Assembly: GCF_022568815.1 (NCBI RefSeq)
Contig: NZ_JAKZHX010000006.1
Span: forward strand, 1 to 64,000
DNA from: Undibacterium paludis
GTDB lineage: Bacteria; Pseudomonadota; Gammaproteobacteria; Burkholderiales; Burkholderiaceae_D
Direction of reading: 5' to 3'
DNA length: 64,000 nt
The position numbers and the translations under genes are program-made. Numbering within the stretch: the first letter of the stretch is position 1; every line of letters begins with the position of its first letter. Below, piece after piece: positions 1 through 10,286 of this stretch. Below the pieces are notes generated by a model. The model searched no databases. It had not been told where the DNA came from and saw only the letters and a list, made by a program, of their open reading frames with translations.

Positions 1-479
1 ACAATTCACCAATTCCCCCTCCTCGCAACGACAACAACAAGCAGCAAAAACGAAGCGACAGGCATCCAAAAAACGAACTACGAAGTCAACATTAACACCC
101 CCTATCAGAATCCGCAGACTCACAACTGTAGTGCAAAATTTTTGGTGGTGTTTCGCATGCCGGGAGTTCTACTTCGACCGGCAAATCTTCAGTCCTGTGC
201 CCTTGTGTAGCTTGATGCCTGGTGGCGTCTGTTGAGACGCGGGGCTATGTTTGCTTGCCCATATGCATAATAACTAGACACGGCAACCTGCAGCTGTACT
301 TCTTTGTGTATCCTCAGCATTTCAGGTCTTTTCCCTTAGGGTTTGTTTATTTGTAAAATTCCATGCTTGCTTGAAATCATTTTTTACCATTCATCACCAA
401 AAGCTGACCGCTAATCTAGAAAGCATTGATGCATATAGGCAAGCATCTATATTATGCATAAGTAGAGGGCAATCAAATT
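1..479. other. Upstream region of the pilus operon, no gene seen
   Basis: No convincing coding region is visible here. The first 120 bases are A/C-rich and the rest is mixed. The only overlapping reading frame of any length runs into fimT in another frame and has no family resemblance. The last 60 bases hold a plausible promoter for the minor pilin operon. Confidence 0.5.
426..453 (+). promoter_or_regulatory. Possible sigma70-type promoter for the minor pilin operon
   Basis: TTGATG at 426-431 and TATATT at 448-453 are separated by 16 bases. They lie about 27 bases upstream of the fimT start. An AGAGGG ribosome-binding site follows at 464-469, ten bases before the ATG. The element is inferred from sequence similarity only. 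Confidence 0.35.
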
Positions 480-1070
480 ATGAACATGCTGAAATTCAAA
501 TCATCCTATCACGAGCGTGGCTTTACTCTCATCGAATTGATGATAGTCGTCGCCATTGTAGGACTCATCACGGCAATTGCTTTGCCCAACTATCGGGCAT
601 TCTTGGTTAAGAGTCGAAGTACGACGAATGCCAGCCTGCTTCACGGTGCAATTACGATCGCAAAGGGGATAGCGAATACCCGCGGCGCGGTCACTATTTG
701 CAAAAGCGATAATGCTGATGCCGCTACACCCGCTTGCTCAGCTGTTGTCAGTAACGGAGCTTCAAATGTGGGGTGGGCCAGTGGTTGGATCATGTTTCTC
801 GATGCAAATGCGAATGGTCAGTTTGATGCAGGAGATACTTTGCTTAAAGTGCAACCCGCTTTATTGCGGAGTGTAACAGAGGGGTCCATTGTGCCTACGC
901 CAAATGCGCAAAACATTGTTATCAATGGTATAGGGGGGATTGGAACAACTGGGACAGCAACCACTTTTTACATTAAACCTCCTGACGCTTATATGGGGAC
1001 ACCTTATGACCGCTATGTTTGCTTATCTTCTACCCGAAGAGTAAGTGTCGTTAAAACTCTGCCGTGCTGA
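480..1070 (+). CDS. fimT: GspH/FimT-family minor pilin (pseudopilin)
   Basis: 196-residue type IV pilus minor pilin precursor, expected in the inner membrane and at the pilus tip or priming complex. A 14-residue leader ends in Gly14, followed by Phe15-Thr-Leu-Ile-Glu19, the PilD cleavage and methylation signature, and a hydrophobic helix to about residue 36. The C-terminal half has the FimT/GspH pattern: CKS at 74-76, a second Cys at 86, a GW-x-x-F-x-D stretch near 102-108, and an Asp/Asn/Gly-rich loop at 108-119. ATG 480 is preferred over ATG 486 because the AGAGGG site is ten bases upstream. It is the first gene of a colinear run to pilE; the pilV start lies eight bases after its stop. Confidence 0.85.
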   Translation: MNMLKFKSSYHERGFTLIELMIVVAIVGLITAIALPNYRAFLVKSRSTTNASLLHGAITIAKGIANTRGAVTICKSDNADAATPACSAVVSNGASNVGWASGWIMFLDANANGQFDAGDTLLKVQPALLRSVTEGSIVPTPNAQNIVINGIGGIGTTGTATTFYIKPPDAYMGTPYDRYVCLSSTRRVSVVKTLPC

Positions 1071-1077
1071 GGTTGTT

Positions 1078-1623
1078 ATGAAAATATTTGTATTAGGTAA
1101 ACAGAAGGGTGTCTCGATGGTAGAAATCATCGTGACGATGGTCATTGTTGCCATTGGTCTGTTGGGGGTTGCAAGCTTACAGGCGAATACCTTGAAATAT
1201 CTTAAGAGTGCTAATTATCGCTCGGAGGCAACACAGGCAGCTTACGATATCAGTGATCGCATGCGCGCAAATGGTCAGGCAATTAAAGATAAGGACACAG
1301 GTGCGGCGCCGAATTTTTACAATTATCAGACGCCTTATGCGACCACAATCGCGTCGCTACCTACCGTCCCGGGATGTGCAAATTCGAATAACTGCACACC
1401 ACAGGAAGTCGCTAATAAAGATGTTGCCGAATGGCTGAGAACGCTAGGAACACGCATGTATGGAGGCGCTGGTTATATTGTTCAAAATGCTGTTGGTGGT
1501 TATGACGTTACCGTTATGTGGAAAGAGCCTAATTTCACGGCTGTCGATCCTGCTTGTCCGGCTGCAACTCCACCTGCACCAGGAGCAGGTGTACGTTGTA
1601 TCAGTCTCAGATTTACACCATAA
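1078..1623 (+). CDS. pilV: Type IV pilus modification protein PilV (minor pilin)
   Basis: 181-residue minor pilin. The ATG at 1078 follows a GAGG site at 1069-1072 that overlaps the fimT stop. A longer frame opening at 1045 lacks such a site and would extend the leader abnormally. The leader ends in Gly11, with Val12 at +1 and Glu16 at +5, then a hydrophobic helix ending near residue 32. A region with paired Cys and the motif SDRMRANG (near residues 53-60) is typical of PilV, which helps prime pilus assembly with PilW, PilX and PilY1. Nine bases separate its stop from pilW. Confidence 0.85.
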   Translation: MKIFVLGKQKGVSMVEIIVTMVIVAIGLLGVASLQANTLKYLKSANYRSEATQAAYDISDRMRANGQAIKDKDTGAAPNFYNYQTPYATTIASLPTVPGCANSNNCTPQEVANKDVAEWLRTLGTRMYGGAGYIVQNAVGGYDVTVMWKEPNFTAVDPACPAATPPAPGAGVRCISLRFTP

Positions 1624-1632
1624 GCAGAGGCA

Positions 1633-2583
1633 ATGATGAGTTTTATGACTTTGAAATATACAAGAGGACGTACCCTGGCTGAGGTCATGATCGCCATGGC
1701 GATAGGTTTGGTCATTTCGCTTGCGGTGACGTCACTTTTTATTAGCAACTCTCAAACATACAGGATTTTCGATGATAAATCCCTGATGGAAGAGGACGGG
1801 CGTATGGCTTTGAATATGCTCGCTTACCATGTACGTATGGTGGGGTATGGAAACATCAAAAATACTGGCAATCAAACTGAAAGTGGCGGTGGTGCAACGG
1901 ACTACAATACTATCGTCTGGGGAGAGCCTATAGCAGGATGTACGGGCGGATTTGTTTCAGCTACGGCCAGCCCGGCGGTATGCACCAATAGTGGGACCGC
2001 GCCAGATAGTTTTATAGTTCACTACATTGTAGATTCTGATAACGCTAACCAAGGAAGTGCATCGGCGGTATCTCCAACAGATTGCCTGGGACAGGCGATA
2101 GCCATCAATCCTGCTGACAGTACTTATACGATTGAAAATCGATATTATATTGCGCTAAATGCAACAACCAATCGTAATGAGTTGTATTGTGTTGGTAACG
2201 GAGGAGTTGCCTTTGGCACCTCCTCCTGGCTGGCTGGGCAGCCCGTGATGGAAAATGTTGTAGACATGAAAGTAATTTATGGCTATGACCAACAAGGTAC
2301 CCAATCAGCAAACAGCTTTTTCAGTGCTGCTTCTCTAGTAGCTGGTACAGTCCCGGCACCTGCGGGGCAATTGCCTGGGGACCCGCCATTATCAAAGTGG
2401 GCACGCGTTGTATCGGCCAAAATTTGCCTGGTCATGCGTTCTGCCAATGATAATTTGGCCCCTACCTCAACCAAGTATACAGACTGTTCCGGTAATGTTG
2501 TAACCCCTACGGACAAGAGACTGTATTCAACATTTTCTACTGTCGTTACTTTGCGCGGACGTGCTGCAGGAAATTCGTTATGA
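1633..2583 (+). CDS. pilW: Type IV pilus assembly protein PilW (minor pilin)
   Basis: 316-residue minor pilin. The prepilin site is Gly12 followed by Arg-Thr-Leu-Ala-Glu, so +1 is Arg13 rather than the usual Phe, while the Glu at +5 (Glu17) is kept. A hydrophobic segment runs to about residue 38, then DDKSLMEEDGRMAL and an N-methylation-type PilW domain. It belongs to the tip complex that loads PilY1. Its stop overlaps the pilX start by four bases (ATGA at 2580-2583), suggesting translational coupling. Confidence 0.85.
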   Translation: MMSFMTLKYTRGRTLAEVMIAMAIGLVISLAVTSLFISNSQTYRIFDDKSLMEEDGRMALNMLAYHVRMVGYGNIKNTGNQTESGGGATDYNTIVWGEPIAGCTGGFVSATASPAVCTNSGTAPDSFIVHYIVDSDNANQGSASAVSPTDCLGQAIAINPADSTYTIENRYYIALNATTNRNELYCVGNGGVAFGTSSWLAGQPVMENVVDMKVIYGYDQQGTQSANSFFSAASLVAGTVPAPAGQLPGDPPLSKWARVVSAKICLVMRSANDNLAPTSTKYTDCSGNVVTPTDKRLYSTFSTVVTLRGRAAGNSL

Positions 2584-3140
2584 GATCGTTATATGTAGCC
2601 CAAAGGGGTTTTGTCATGATCACGGCATTGGTTTTTCTGATGGTGTTGACCTTGTTGGCGATCACTGCCGTACGCAGGGCAACTCAGGATGAGAGTATTG
2701 CCAAGAGCATGCGTGAACAGAATATGGCATTTCAGGCGGCAGAAACTGCGTTGCGATACTGCCAAAAAGATTTTGAGCTGACGACCAATGGGGGGCCCTT
2801 GACGACGGGGGCTACACAGACTGTCCACGGCATCCCGATCAATCTATATGCATCCGGCCCTCCAGATTTCCCCGCTCCTACTTTATGGCAGCTTAGGTCA
2901 AATTGGACGACTTCTGGGTACAGATTACCAGCCGGAACAGTGCCTGATGTATCGGCGCAGCCCGAGTGCATCATAGAAGAGTGGATTAGGCCGCCAAGTA
3001 CATTTGGTTTTACTGATAGCAATAATGCCGGTAGTGCGGGTCTGGCTTCGGCTTATATGATTACTGCCAGGGGGCAGGGCATTGTGCCGACCAGTGTTAT
3101 TTGGTTGCAGGTGGTCTGGTATTTAGGTGGCGGTAAATAA
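2580..3140 (+). CDS. pilX: Type IV pilus assembly protein PilX (minor pilin)
   Basis: 186-residue minor pilin with a PilX N-terminal domain. The leader ends in Gly10, then Phe11-Val-Met-Ile-Thr15, so the +5 Glu of most pilins is replaced by Thr. A long hydrophobic helix follows to about residue 30. The AFQAAETALRYC region (near residues 50-61) is characteristic of PilX. It is coupled to pilW by an ATGA overlap and followed after 50 bases by pilY1, the usual order in beta- and gammaproteobacteria. Confidence 0.85.
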   Translation: MRSLYVAQRGFVMITALVFLMVLTLLAITAVRRATQDESIAKSMREQNMAFQAAETALRYCQKDFELTTNGGPLTTGATQTVHGIPINLYASGPPDFPAPTLWQLRSNWTTSGYRLPAGTVPDVSAQPECIIEEWIRPPSTFGFTDSNNAGSAGLASAYMITARGQGIVPTSVIWLQVVWYLGGGK

Positions 3141-3190
3141 TTAAATATGTTTGGTGATTGCAGACAGATTAGCGAATTGAAGAGGAAATC

Positions 3191-6100
3191 ATGATTAACA
3201 AGTTTAACAAGCCGCTCACCTATTACGTGATTTGCGCAGTGGCTGCCCAGTTTGGCATGACTGCTCATGTGTATGCCGGCATTTCACAAGTGCCCCCGCT
3301 GGTCAAGCCTAATGTTCCGCCAAATATTTTCTATACCCTGGACGATTCAGGTTCGATGATGTTTGAGATGATGCCTGATGATATCCCAAAAACGGGCGAT
3401 CCCAGCCTGGACAGGTACTGGAATGGCAGTAGTTGGCAACCCAAGGGTTCCGAGATGGACAATTATTGCGCTGGTACTGGTCACTCCTGCTGGATAACCA
3501 ATGTATTCCCTAAACCAGCCAATTTGTATAATGTTTCTGGTGCTGGCGATTATGGTATCGCAAACCAGGTCGTGGTTGGTTTTAATCACAATATTACAGT
3601 GGCTCGCTGGCGTTCGTCTGATGTGAACAAGGCTTATTATGATCCCAAAGTGTTGTACCAGCCTTGGGCTGCCCCTGCAGGAGGGCAGATGGCCGCTGCA
3701 ACTCCTTCAAGCGCTTTGTATAATCCTGTTGCTCCTTCTGGCGGGACAAATACCAATACTATAGACCTGACTAATAGTGTTACTTTTGCTGCTGGCGCCT
3801 ATGCCTGGTTGAAAGACGATGCAAGTGACTATGATACGGGTGCGCGTACTATATTTCCCGCTTTATATTATGTTTATAACGGCGGTGGTTCATGTAATAC
3901 CAGTACATTAAGTTGTTTCACGCGTATTGAAATCAAGACAGGTACTACTTTACCTGCCAAGGCCCCAGCCAGGACCGACTGTCCGCTAACAGCGTGTACT
4001 ATCGCTCAGGAACTACAGAATTTTGCGAACTGGTTTCAATATCACCGTTCGCGTATCTTGACTGCACGTGGCGGTAGTGGTCAGGCATTCGCAAAACAAA
4101 GCTCTACCATCAGGGTTGGTTTTGGCACCATTAATACGAATGGTACGGTCATCAATAAAATTTCGGATGATTTTAGCAGCACTAATAAAACCAATTTTCT
4201 CAATACCTTGTATAAGCAGAGAATGCCTGCCGCTGGCACACCTTTGCGCAATGCGGTAGATGATATTGGTCAATATTTTACTGACACATCTATTACCGGA
4301 CCGTGGCAAACCCAGAACGGTGTTGGTTTAGCGAGTACACAACTTACCTGTCGCCAAAACTACAACATCTTGATGACAGATGGTTACTGGAATGGCGCTG
4401 CGGCAGCAGGTGGTCGTAATGCCAATTATGACGGTACCGCCGGCCCAACTATTACAGGTCCGAGTTCAACATATACTTACGCTCCTGCTGGCCCGTATAG
4501 TGATAGTTATAGCGATACTTTGGCCGATATTGCTTTTTACTATTGGTCGCGTGACCTGCGTCCAGACTGGGGAGCTGCAAAGAAAAATGTACCTGTTTCT
4601 GGTGCGGACCCGGCTTTTTGGCAGCATTTGGTGCACTTTACCGTTGGTTTGGGCGTCAAGGGTGTTCTTGATCCGGCGGTAGACTTGCCTGCTTTAACCA
4701 GTGGCACCAAGCAGTGGCCGGATGCGTCGACCAATCAGGTAGACGATCTATGGCATGCGGCAGTGAATTCCAGGGGTAAATATTTCAGTGCTTCAAACCC
4801 CACGGAATTTGCGAATGCCCTTGAATCTTCATTGAATACTATTTCAGAACGCGTTGGTGATGCGGCTGCGGTGGGTACGTCCAGTAATACGGTGCGTAGT
4901 GGCAGTAGTCTCTATACATCCAGTTACCGTACTTCTGACTGGTCGGGCCAGGTAGTGCAAAGGCCTTTGGATGCGGATGGTAATCTTACAACAGGGGGGT
5001 GGACGGCATCCGCGCCAGCCTATGCAACCAGAAAAGACAATGTATATACTTATGTAGACGCAACTCTCAAAGGCAGGAAATTTGAACTGGCCAATATAGC
5101 TCCTGCCGATCTGGTTTCGTATACAAATGAGGCTGCAACATACAGTCCCCTTGGTGCAGTTACTGCAAACAATATTATTGAATATATCAAAGGAGGGCCT
5201 GATCTGGGCTATTTGCGTCCGCGTACCATGGCATTTGGCGACTTTGTGAACTCTGCTCCCCAGTATCTTAAAGAAGGCAGCAACAACGGCTATAACTTTT
5301 TGCCAGCAGGCGCTCCTGAAAAAGCAAATCCGTATAATACTTTCCTGAGCAGCAAGGCAACGCGTACATCGATGGTTTATATAGGTGGCAATGACGGCAT
5401 GTTGCACGCATTGGACGGCGCGACCGGGGTTGAAAAGTTCGCCTATATTCCCAAGGCTGTTGTCACTAACCTGCCCTTGCTGTCCAGGACTACTTATGGA
5501 CATCGCTTCTATGTAGATGGCACGCCTTCACTGGGAGATTACTGGGACAATGGTTGGAAAACGGCATTGGTCGGTACAACAGGGGCCGGTGGGCGTTCTG
5601 TATTTGCCCTGGATGTGACGGACCCCAATGCCTTCGGTGCAAGCAAGGTTTTGTGGGAAATTACTTCAGCCAATGATGGCGATTTGGGGTATACCATAGG
5701 TAACGCACAGATTGGTCGCATGCCAAATGGAGACTGGGTTGCCATCATGGGTAATGGCTATGAAAGTGATAACAAACATGCGGTATTGTTTATTATCCGC
5801 CTGAAGGACGGGGTGATTACCAAGGTCGATACTGGCGTAGGTTCTGCGGGCACACCAAACGGATTGGCGTCTCCAAGGCTATTGTACAATGTGGATTCCA
5901 CGATCAAAACTATCTATGCAGGTGATTTGCAGGGAAACATGTGGAAGTTCAATGTGAGCAATAGTGGTACGACAATTGCCTTTTCCAACACGCCTCTGTT
6001 TAGAGCCATACGTTCAGGTAAAACTCAGCCTATCACTGTGCAGCCTGACCTGATTCCGCACCCTAAAGGCGGAGCGATGGTCTTGTTTGGCACAGGTAAG

Positions 6101-6718
6101 ATCTATGAAACGGATGACCCACTGAATGTTGATATTCAATCCATCTACGGTGTTTGGGATAATTTCAGTGTTCCTAGTGTGACCAATAATGCTATTACTG
6201 GTAGTCAATCTGCCCTGCAAAAGCAGACATTGAGTGTATCTGGTTCCAACTATACTGTGGATAGTCAGGCGGTTGATTACACGTCAAAACGTGGCTGGTA
6301 TATGGACCTGGATACCACTCTTTCAACAGGGGAGCGTATTACCATTGATCCTCAGGTTTATTTCGATGAAGTTATATTTACATCGATTATTCCTGCCAGT
6401 GCATTGGATACTTGCTCTTCCGATGGCAAATCAACGACGTTCATTTTGCGTGCTTTAACCGGCGGTACTTTTGCCTATCCTGTTGTGGATACGACTGGTG
6501 ACGGTAAAGTGGATGCTTCAGACACGGTGATCGCAGGTAAGCAAGGTGCATTGACCTTTGGTACGACAATCCTTAAAAAGGGAAATAAGTCTATTATTTA
6601 TCAACCACCTTCTTCTGGCGCAACAGATCCAGGAGGACCAATGCCTAAGAAGATTGATTTCAGCCAAAACGTGAGCCCATCCAAGAGAATCTGGAAACAG
6701 TTACTGCGTACAGATTGA
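3191..6718 (+). CDS. pilY1: PilY1 family type IV pilus tip adhesin / biogenesis factor
   Basis: 1175-residue secreted protein. A Sec-type signal peptide ends near residue 29. Directly after it comes a von Willebrand A-like metal site, DDSGSM at 51-56, with the rest of the A-domain to about residue 560. The C-terminal half (about 650-1100) is the PilC/PilY1 beta-propeller, recognisable from VYIGGNDGMLHALD near residue 730. A calcium-loop-like DTTGDGKVDASD lies near residue 1100. PilY1 sits at the pilus tip and controls extension, retraction and surface sensing. An AGAGGAAA site lies just before ATG 3191. Length is close to that of known PilY1 proteins. Confidence 0.9.
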   Translation: MINKFNKPLTYYVICAVAAQFGMTAHVYAGISQVPPLVKPNVPPNIFYTLDDSGSMMFEMMPDDIPKTGDPSLDRYWNGSSWQPKGSEMDNYCAGTGHSCWITNVFPKPANLYNVSGAGDYGIANQVVVGFNHNITVARWRSSDVNKAYYDPKVLYQPWAAPAGGQMAAATPSSALYNPVAPSGGTNTNTIDLTNSVTFAAGAYAWLKDDASDYDTGARTIFPALYYVYNGGGSCNTSTLSCFTRIEIKTGTTLPAKAPARTDCPLTACTIAQELQNFANWFQYHRSRILTARGGSGQAFAKQSSTIRVGFGTINTNGTVINKISDDFSSTNKTNFLNTLYKQRMPAAGTPLRNAVDDIGQYFTDTSITGPWQTQNGVGLASTQLTCRQNYNILMTDGYWNGAAAAGGRNANYDGTAGPTITGPSSTYTYAPAGPYSDSYSDTLADIAFYYWSRDLRPDWGAAKKNVPVSGADPAFWQHLVHFTVGLGVKGVLDPAVDLPALTSGTKQWPDASTNQVDDLWHAAVNSRGKYFSASNPTEFANALESSLNTISERVGDAAAVGTSSNTVRSGSSLYTSSYRTSDWSGQVVQRPLDADGNLTTGGWTASAPAYATRKDNVYTYVDATLKGRKFELANIAPADLVSYTNEAATYSPLGAVTANNIIEYIKGGPDLGYLRPRTMAFGDFVNSAPQYLKEGSNNGYNFLPAGAPEKANPYNTFLSSKATRTSMVYIGGNDGMLHALDGATGVEKFAYIPKAVVTNLPLLSRTTYGHRFYVDGTPSLGDYWDNGWKTALVGTTGAGGRSVFALDVTDPNAFGASKVLWEITSANDGDLGYTIGNAQIGRMPNGDWVAIMGNGYESDNKHAVLFIIRLKDGVITKVDTGVGSAGTPNGLASPRLLYNVDSTIKTIYAGDLQGNMWKFNVSNSGTTIAFSNTPLFRAIRSGKTQPITVQPDLIPHPKGGAMVLFGTGKIYETDDPLNVDIQSIYGVWDNFSVPSVTNNAITGSQSALQKQTLSVSGSNYTVDSQAVDYTSKRGWYMDLDTTLSTGERITIDPQVYFDEVIFTSIIPASALDTCSSDGKSTTFILRALTGGTFAYPVVDTTGDGKVDASDTVIAGKQGALTFGTTILKKGNKSIIYQPPSSGATDPGGPMPKKIDFSQNVSPSKRIWKQLLRTD

Positions 6719-6736
6719 GATTGTTGACAGAGATAA

Positions 6737-7201
6737 ATGAAACAGAGGTGTGAAGTGTTACCAAAGAAATCGGAAAAAGGATTTACCCTGATTGAACTCA
6801 TGATTGCTGTCGTCGTTATAGGGCTCCTGACAGCTATTGCAGCCCCTTCTTATATGGATCATGTAAGAAGGGGGAGGCGTACAGATGCCAAGGCCAAGCT
6901 TCAGCAGGATGTCCAGTTCATGGAAAGTTTTCTGGCGATCAATGACCGCTATGATATTGACAAGGGAGGCGCTGCAGTTGCCTTGCCAGTATTGGTCAGC
7001 CCAGCTGGTGCAACCGGGACGTCCATAGACTACAATATCAGTTTTGCTGTAGCTGCTACGCCAACGACATACAGCATACAAGCTGTGCCACGTCCTGGCG
7101 GTAGAATGGCGTCAGATCCTTGTGGTACCTTTACGATCAACAATTTTGGTGCCAGGACAGTCTCTGGCTCACTTACTGTAGACGAATGCTGGAATAAGTG
7201 A
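6737..7201 (+). CDS. pilE: Type IV pilin PilE (minor pilin)
   Basis: 154-residue prepilin. The cleavage site is Gly15 followed by Phe-Thr-Leu-Ile-Glu, then a hydrophobic helix with Pro near residue 37. A C-terminal disulfide-loop pair, Cys in SDPC and in DEC, lies close to the end. Start choice is uncertain: ATG 6737 gives a 15-residue leader, and GTG 6755, just after an AGAGGTG stretch, would give a 9-residue one. It closes the minor pilin operon 18 bases after pilY1 and faces nrdR, which is convergent. Confidence 0.85.
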   Translation: MKQRCEVLPKKSEKGFTLIELMIAVVVIGLLTAIAAPSYMDHVRRGRRTDAKAKLQQDVQFMESFLAINDRYDIDKGGAAVALPVLVSPAGATGTSIDYNISFAVAATPTTYSIQAVPRPGGRMASDPCGTFTINNFGARTVSGSLTVDECWNK

Positions 7202-7221
7202 GGTAAAATATTCGTACAGGG

Positions 7222-7674
7222 TCAGCTTTTCCTGACTTCTTGTATCGCCTCGGCAAATTCGGATACATCTTCAAAGCTTTTGTAGACAGAAGCGAAGCGG
7301 ATGTAGGCGATTTTGTCGAGGCGTTTTAGTTCGCGCATCACCAGTTCGCCAAGATGGCCGGACATCACTTCTCTTTCGCCGCTAGACAATAATTTTTCTT
7401 CTATCCTTTGTATGGCCGTCTCGACTGCTTCAGCAGATACTGGCCGCTTACGCAGGGCCAGCATCAGGCTGGCGCGCAGTTTACTGGTTTCGTATTCGGT
7501 ACGGCTGCCGTTTTTCTTGACGATGACGGGCATGGTCAACTCTATACGTTCATAGGTCGTGAAACGTTTGTCGCAGTCAGCGCAGCGGCGACGACGGCGT
7601 ATGACATTACCTTCTTCCGAAACACGGGTATCGATGACCTGGGTGTCATCATTGTGGCAATAAGGGCATTTCAT
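7222..7674 (-). CDS. nrdR: Transcriptional repressor NrdR
   Basis: 150-residue repressor of ribonucleotide reductase genes. The zinc ribbon is complete (Cys3, Cys6, Cys31, Cys34), followed by RRRRR and an ATP-cone domain at about residues 50-140 that senses ATP/dATP. Length is that of the family. It lies downstream of glyA on the same strand but behind a strong terminator, so it probably has its own promoter. The nrdR-glyA pairing is common in proteobacteria. Confidence 0.95.
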   Translation of the reverse strand: MKCPYCHNDDTQVIDTRVSEEGNVIRRRRRCADCDKRFTTYERIELTMPVIVKKNGSRTEYETSKLRASLMLALRKRPVSAEAVETAIQRIEEKLLSSGEREVMSGHLGELVMRELKRLDKIAYIRFASVYKSFEDVSEFAEAIQEVRKS

Positions 7675-7721
7675 CGTGCGTAGCTAGTCCTGGTATATTG
7701 GTTTTTGTGGTGCAAATATGC

Positions 7722-7747
7722 AAAAGCCACTCAGGCGAGTGGCTTTT
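7722..7747 (-). terminator. Intrinsic terminator of glyA
   Basis: A perfect 11-bp inverted repeat (AAAAGCCACTC / GAGTGGCTTTT) with a four-base loop lies 80 bases beyond the glyA stop. The T-run at the 3' side of the stem makes it function-like on either strand. It separates glyA from nrdR. Confidence 0.75.
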
Positions 7748-7827
7748 GCTGTAGCCTTGTTGCAGCCTGGATTATGTCAAGATTCGATCAAAAACAAGTC
7801 TGCATCAAGCTGGCACGTGACTCAACA

Positions 7828-9078
<1,251 letters not shown>

Positions 9079-9144
9079 GGCGGTTCCTGATTATTCCTGT
9101 TAATAAACAATGATTGTTGTTAATGAGGTGTCTGAAACGGATAG

Positions 9145-9177
9145 GGGCAGCCTCATTGCTTTACCATCAGGCTACCC
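9145..9177 (-). promoter_or_regulatory. Possible expression-platform hairpin of the ZTP riboswitch
   Basis: A nine-base-pair inverted repeat (GGGUAGCCU / AGGCUGCCC read on the minus strand, one G-U pair) uses the last bases of the conserved 3' aptamer element. It could therefore form only when the aptamer is not folded. No U-run follows, so the switch is more likely to act on translation or through a distal structure than as a simple terminator. Inference from base pairing by eye. Confidence 0.4.
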
Positions 9178-9288
9178 AGGCGCACGGCTGGAGTCAGAAA
9201 GACCCCGAAATCTCACGCTTCCCGGTGGAGCTCCACCTTAGACCAGATCCTTGATGAAAAACTTGGTCGTTTCGCCAGTCACGTGAGA
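9172..9288 (-). ncRNA. ZTP (pfl) riboswitch upstream of glyA
   Basis: Read on the minus strand, a stem TCTCACG (9288-9282) pairs with CGTGAGA (9217-9211). It encloses the conserved TGACTGGCGA on the 5' side and CCACCGGGAAGC on the 3' side. After a spacer comes the second conserved block, CCG-x-GCGCCTGGGTAG (9187-9172). These are the two halves of the pfl/ZTP motif, which binds the purine intermediate ZMP/ZTP and commonly turns on one-carbon genes such as glyA, purH and folD in betaproteobacteria. It starts about 90 bases before the glyA ATG. Confidence 0.85.
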
Positions 9289-9303
9289 TGAAATGGTGCA
9301 AGG

Positions 9304-9332
9304 ATTTTACGTGATGACGTATGAATGGGCAA
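9304..9332 (-). promoter_or_regulatory. Promoter of the riboswitch-glyA transcript
   Basis: On the minus strand TTGCCC (9332-9327) and TAAAAT (9309-9304) are 17 bases apart. The predicted start would lie a few bases before the ZTP aptamer, giving a leader that contains the whole riboswitch. Confidence 0.55.
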
Positions 9333-9522
9333 GTGCAAGCGTCGTGGTAAGTGAAATTATTCTTTCGATAAGTAATATATTCATAGGTACGTGCTTAGCA
9401 AGGGCTAAAAACAGGCCAAATGTCGACTATCAGCAGCGCAATGGCAAAAACACTTAAAATAATGCATCACACAACGTCGTAGCCGCTAGGCATATTGCCT
9501 GCAAATAATTAAGGAAATCAGC

Positions 9523-10275
9523 ATGATCGTATTGATTACAGGTGCAAGCTCAGGTTTTGGTGAAGAAATGGCGCGAAAGTTCGTCCGCGAAGGGCATAAA
9601 GTCATCGCTGCGGCACGCCGTACCGAGCGTTTATCTGCCTTGCAGGCTGAGCTTGGAGCAGCCTTGCTACCGGTTACCCTGGATGTCACCAGCAAGGAGT
9701 CCATCAATACGGCGCTGACAGGCTTGCCCGCAGACTGGCTGCCGGTGGACGTATTGGTCAACAATGCCGGTCTGGCACTGGGGACAGAACCCGCCCATCT
9801 GGCCTCACAAGAGGAATGGGATACCATGATAGACACCAACACCAAGGGTCTGGTGACAGTAACCAGGGCTATTTTGCCCGCCATGGTGGCACGTGGCAGC
9901 GGTCTGGTCATCAACATCGGTTCTGTGGCTGGTGAAACACCCTATCCAGGTGGCAATGTCTATGGCGCAACCAAGGCTTTTGTCGAGCAGTTTACCCGTA
10001 ACCTGCGTGCCGATCTGGTTGGTACCGGTGTACGCGCCACCAATATCGCGCCGGGTCTGTGCGGCGGCACAGAATTTTCCAATGTACGCATGCGTGGTAA
10101 TGATGAAGCTGCCGCCAAGGTCTATGAGGGTACGGTACCATTGACGGCCGTCGATATTGCCGAAACTGCCTACTGGATAGCGACCCTGCCTGCCCACGTC
10201 AACATCAACCATATAGAGATGATGCCCACATGCCAGGGTTATGGGCCACTCAATATCAAACGCAGTCCGGCGTAG
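9523..10275 (+). CDS. ydfG: YdfG-type short-chain dehydrogenase (3-hydroxy acid / malonic semialdehyde reductase)
   Basis: 250-residue classical SDR. The NADP-binding TGASSGFG is at 6-13, NNAG at 80-83, and the catalytic Ser134, Tyr147 and Lys151 (YGATK) are present. The C-terminal region with NHIEMMPT (near residues 229-236) matches the YdfG group, which oxidises L-allo-threonine and other 3-hydroxy acids and reduces malonic semialdehyde with NADP(H). AAGGAAA lies upstream of ATG 9523. It is divergent from glyA and precedes ybgC by eleven bases. Confidence 0.85.
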   Translation: MIVLITGASSGFGEEMARKFVREGHKVIAAARRTERLSALQAELGAALLPVTLDVTSKESINTALTGLPADWLPVDVLVNNAGLALGTEPAHLASQEEWDTMIDTNTKGLVTVTRAILPAMVARGSGLVINIGSVAGETPYPGGNVYGATKAFVEQFTRNLRADLVGTGVRATNIAPGLCGGTEFSNVRMRGNDEAAAKVYEGTVPLTAVDIAETAYWIATLPAHVNINHIEMMPTCQGYGPLNIKRSPA

Positions 10276-10286
10276 GGTAAGCCCGG

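Noticed and set aside
371-610. 79-residue frame overlapping the fimT start
   Set aside because: It is out of frame with a clear pilin gene, has no ribosome-binding site and no family pattern.
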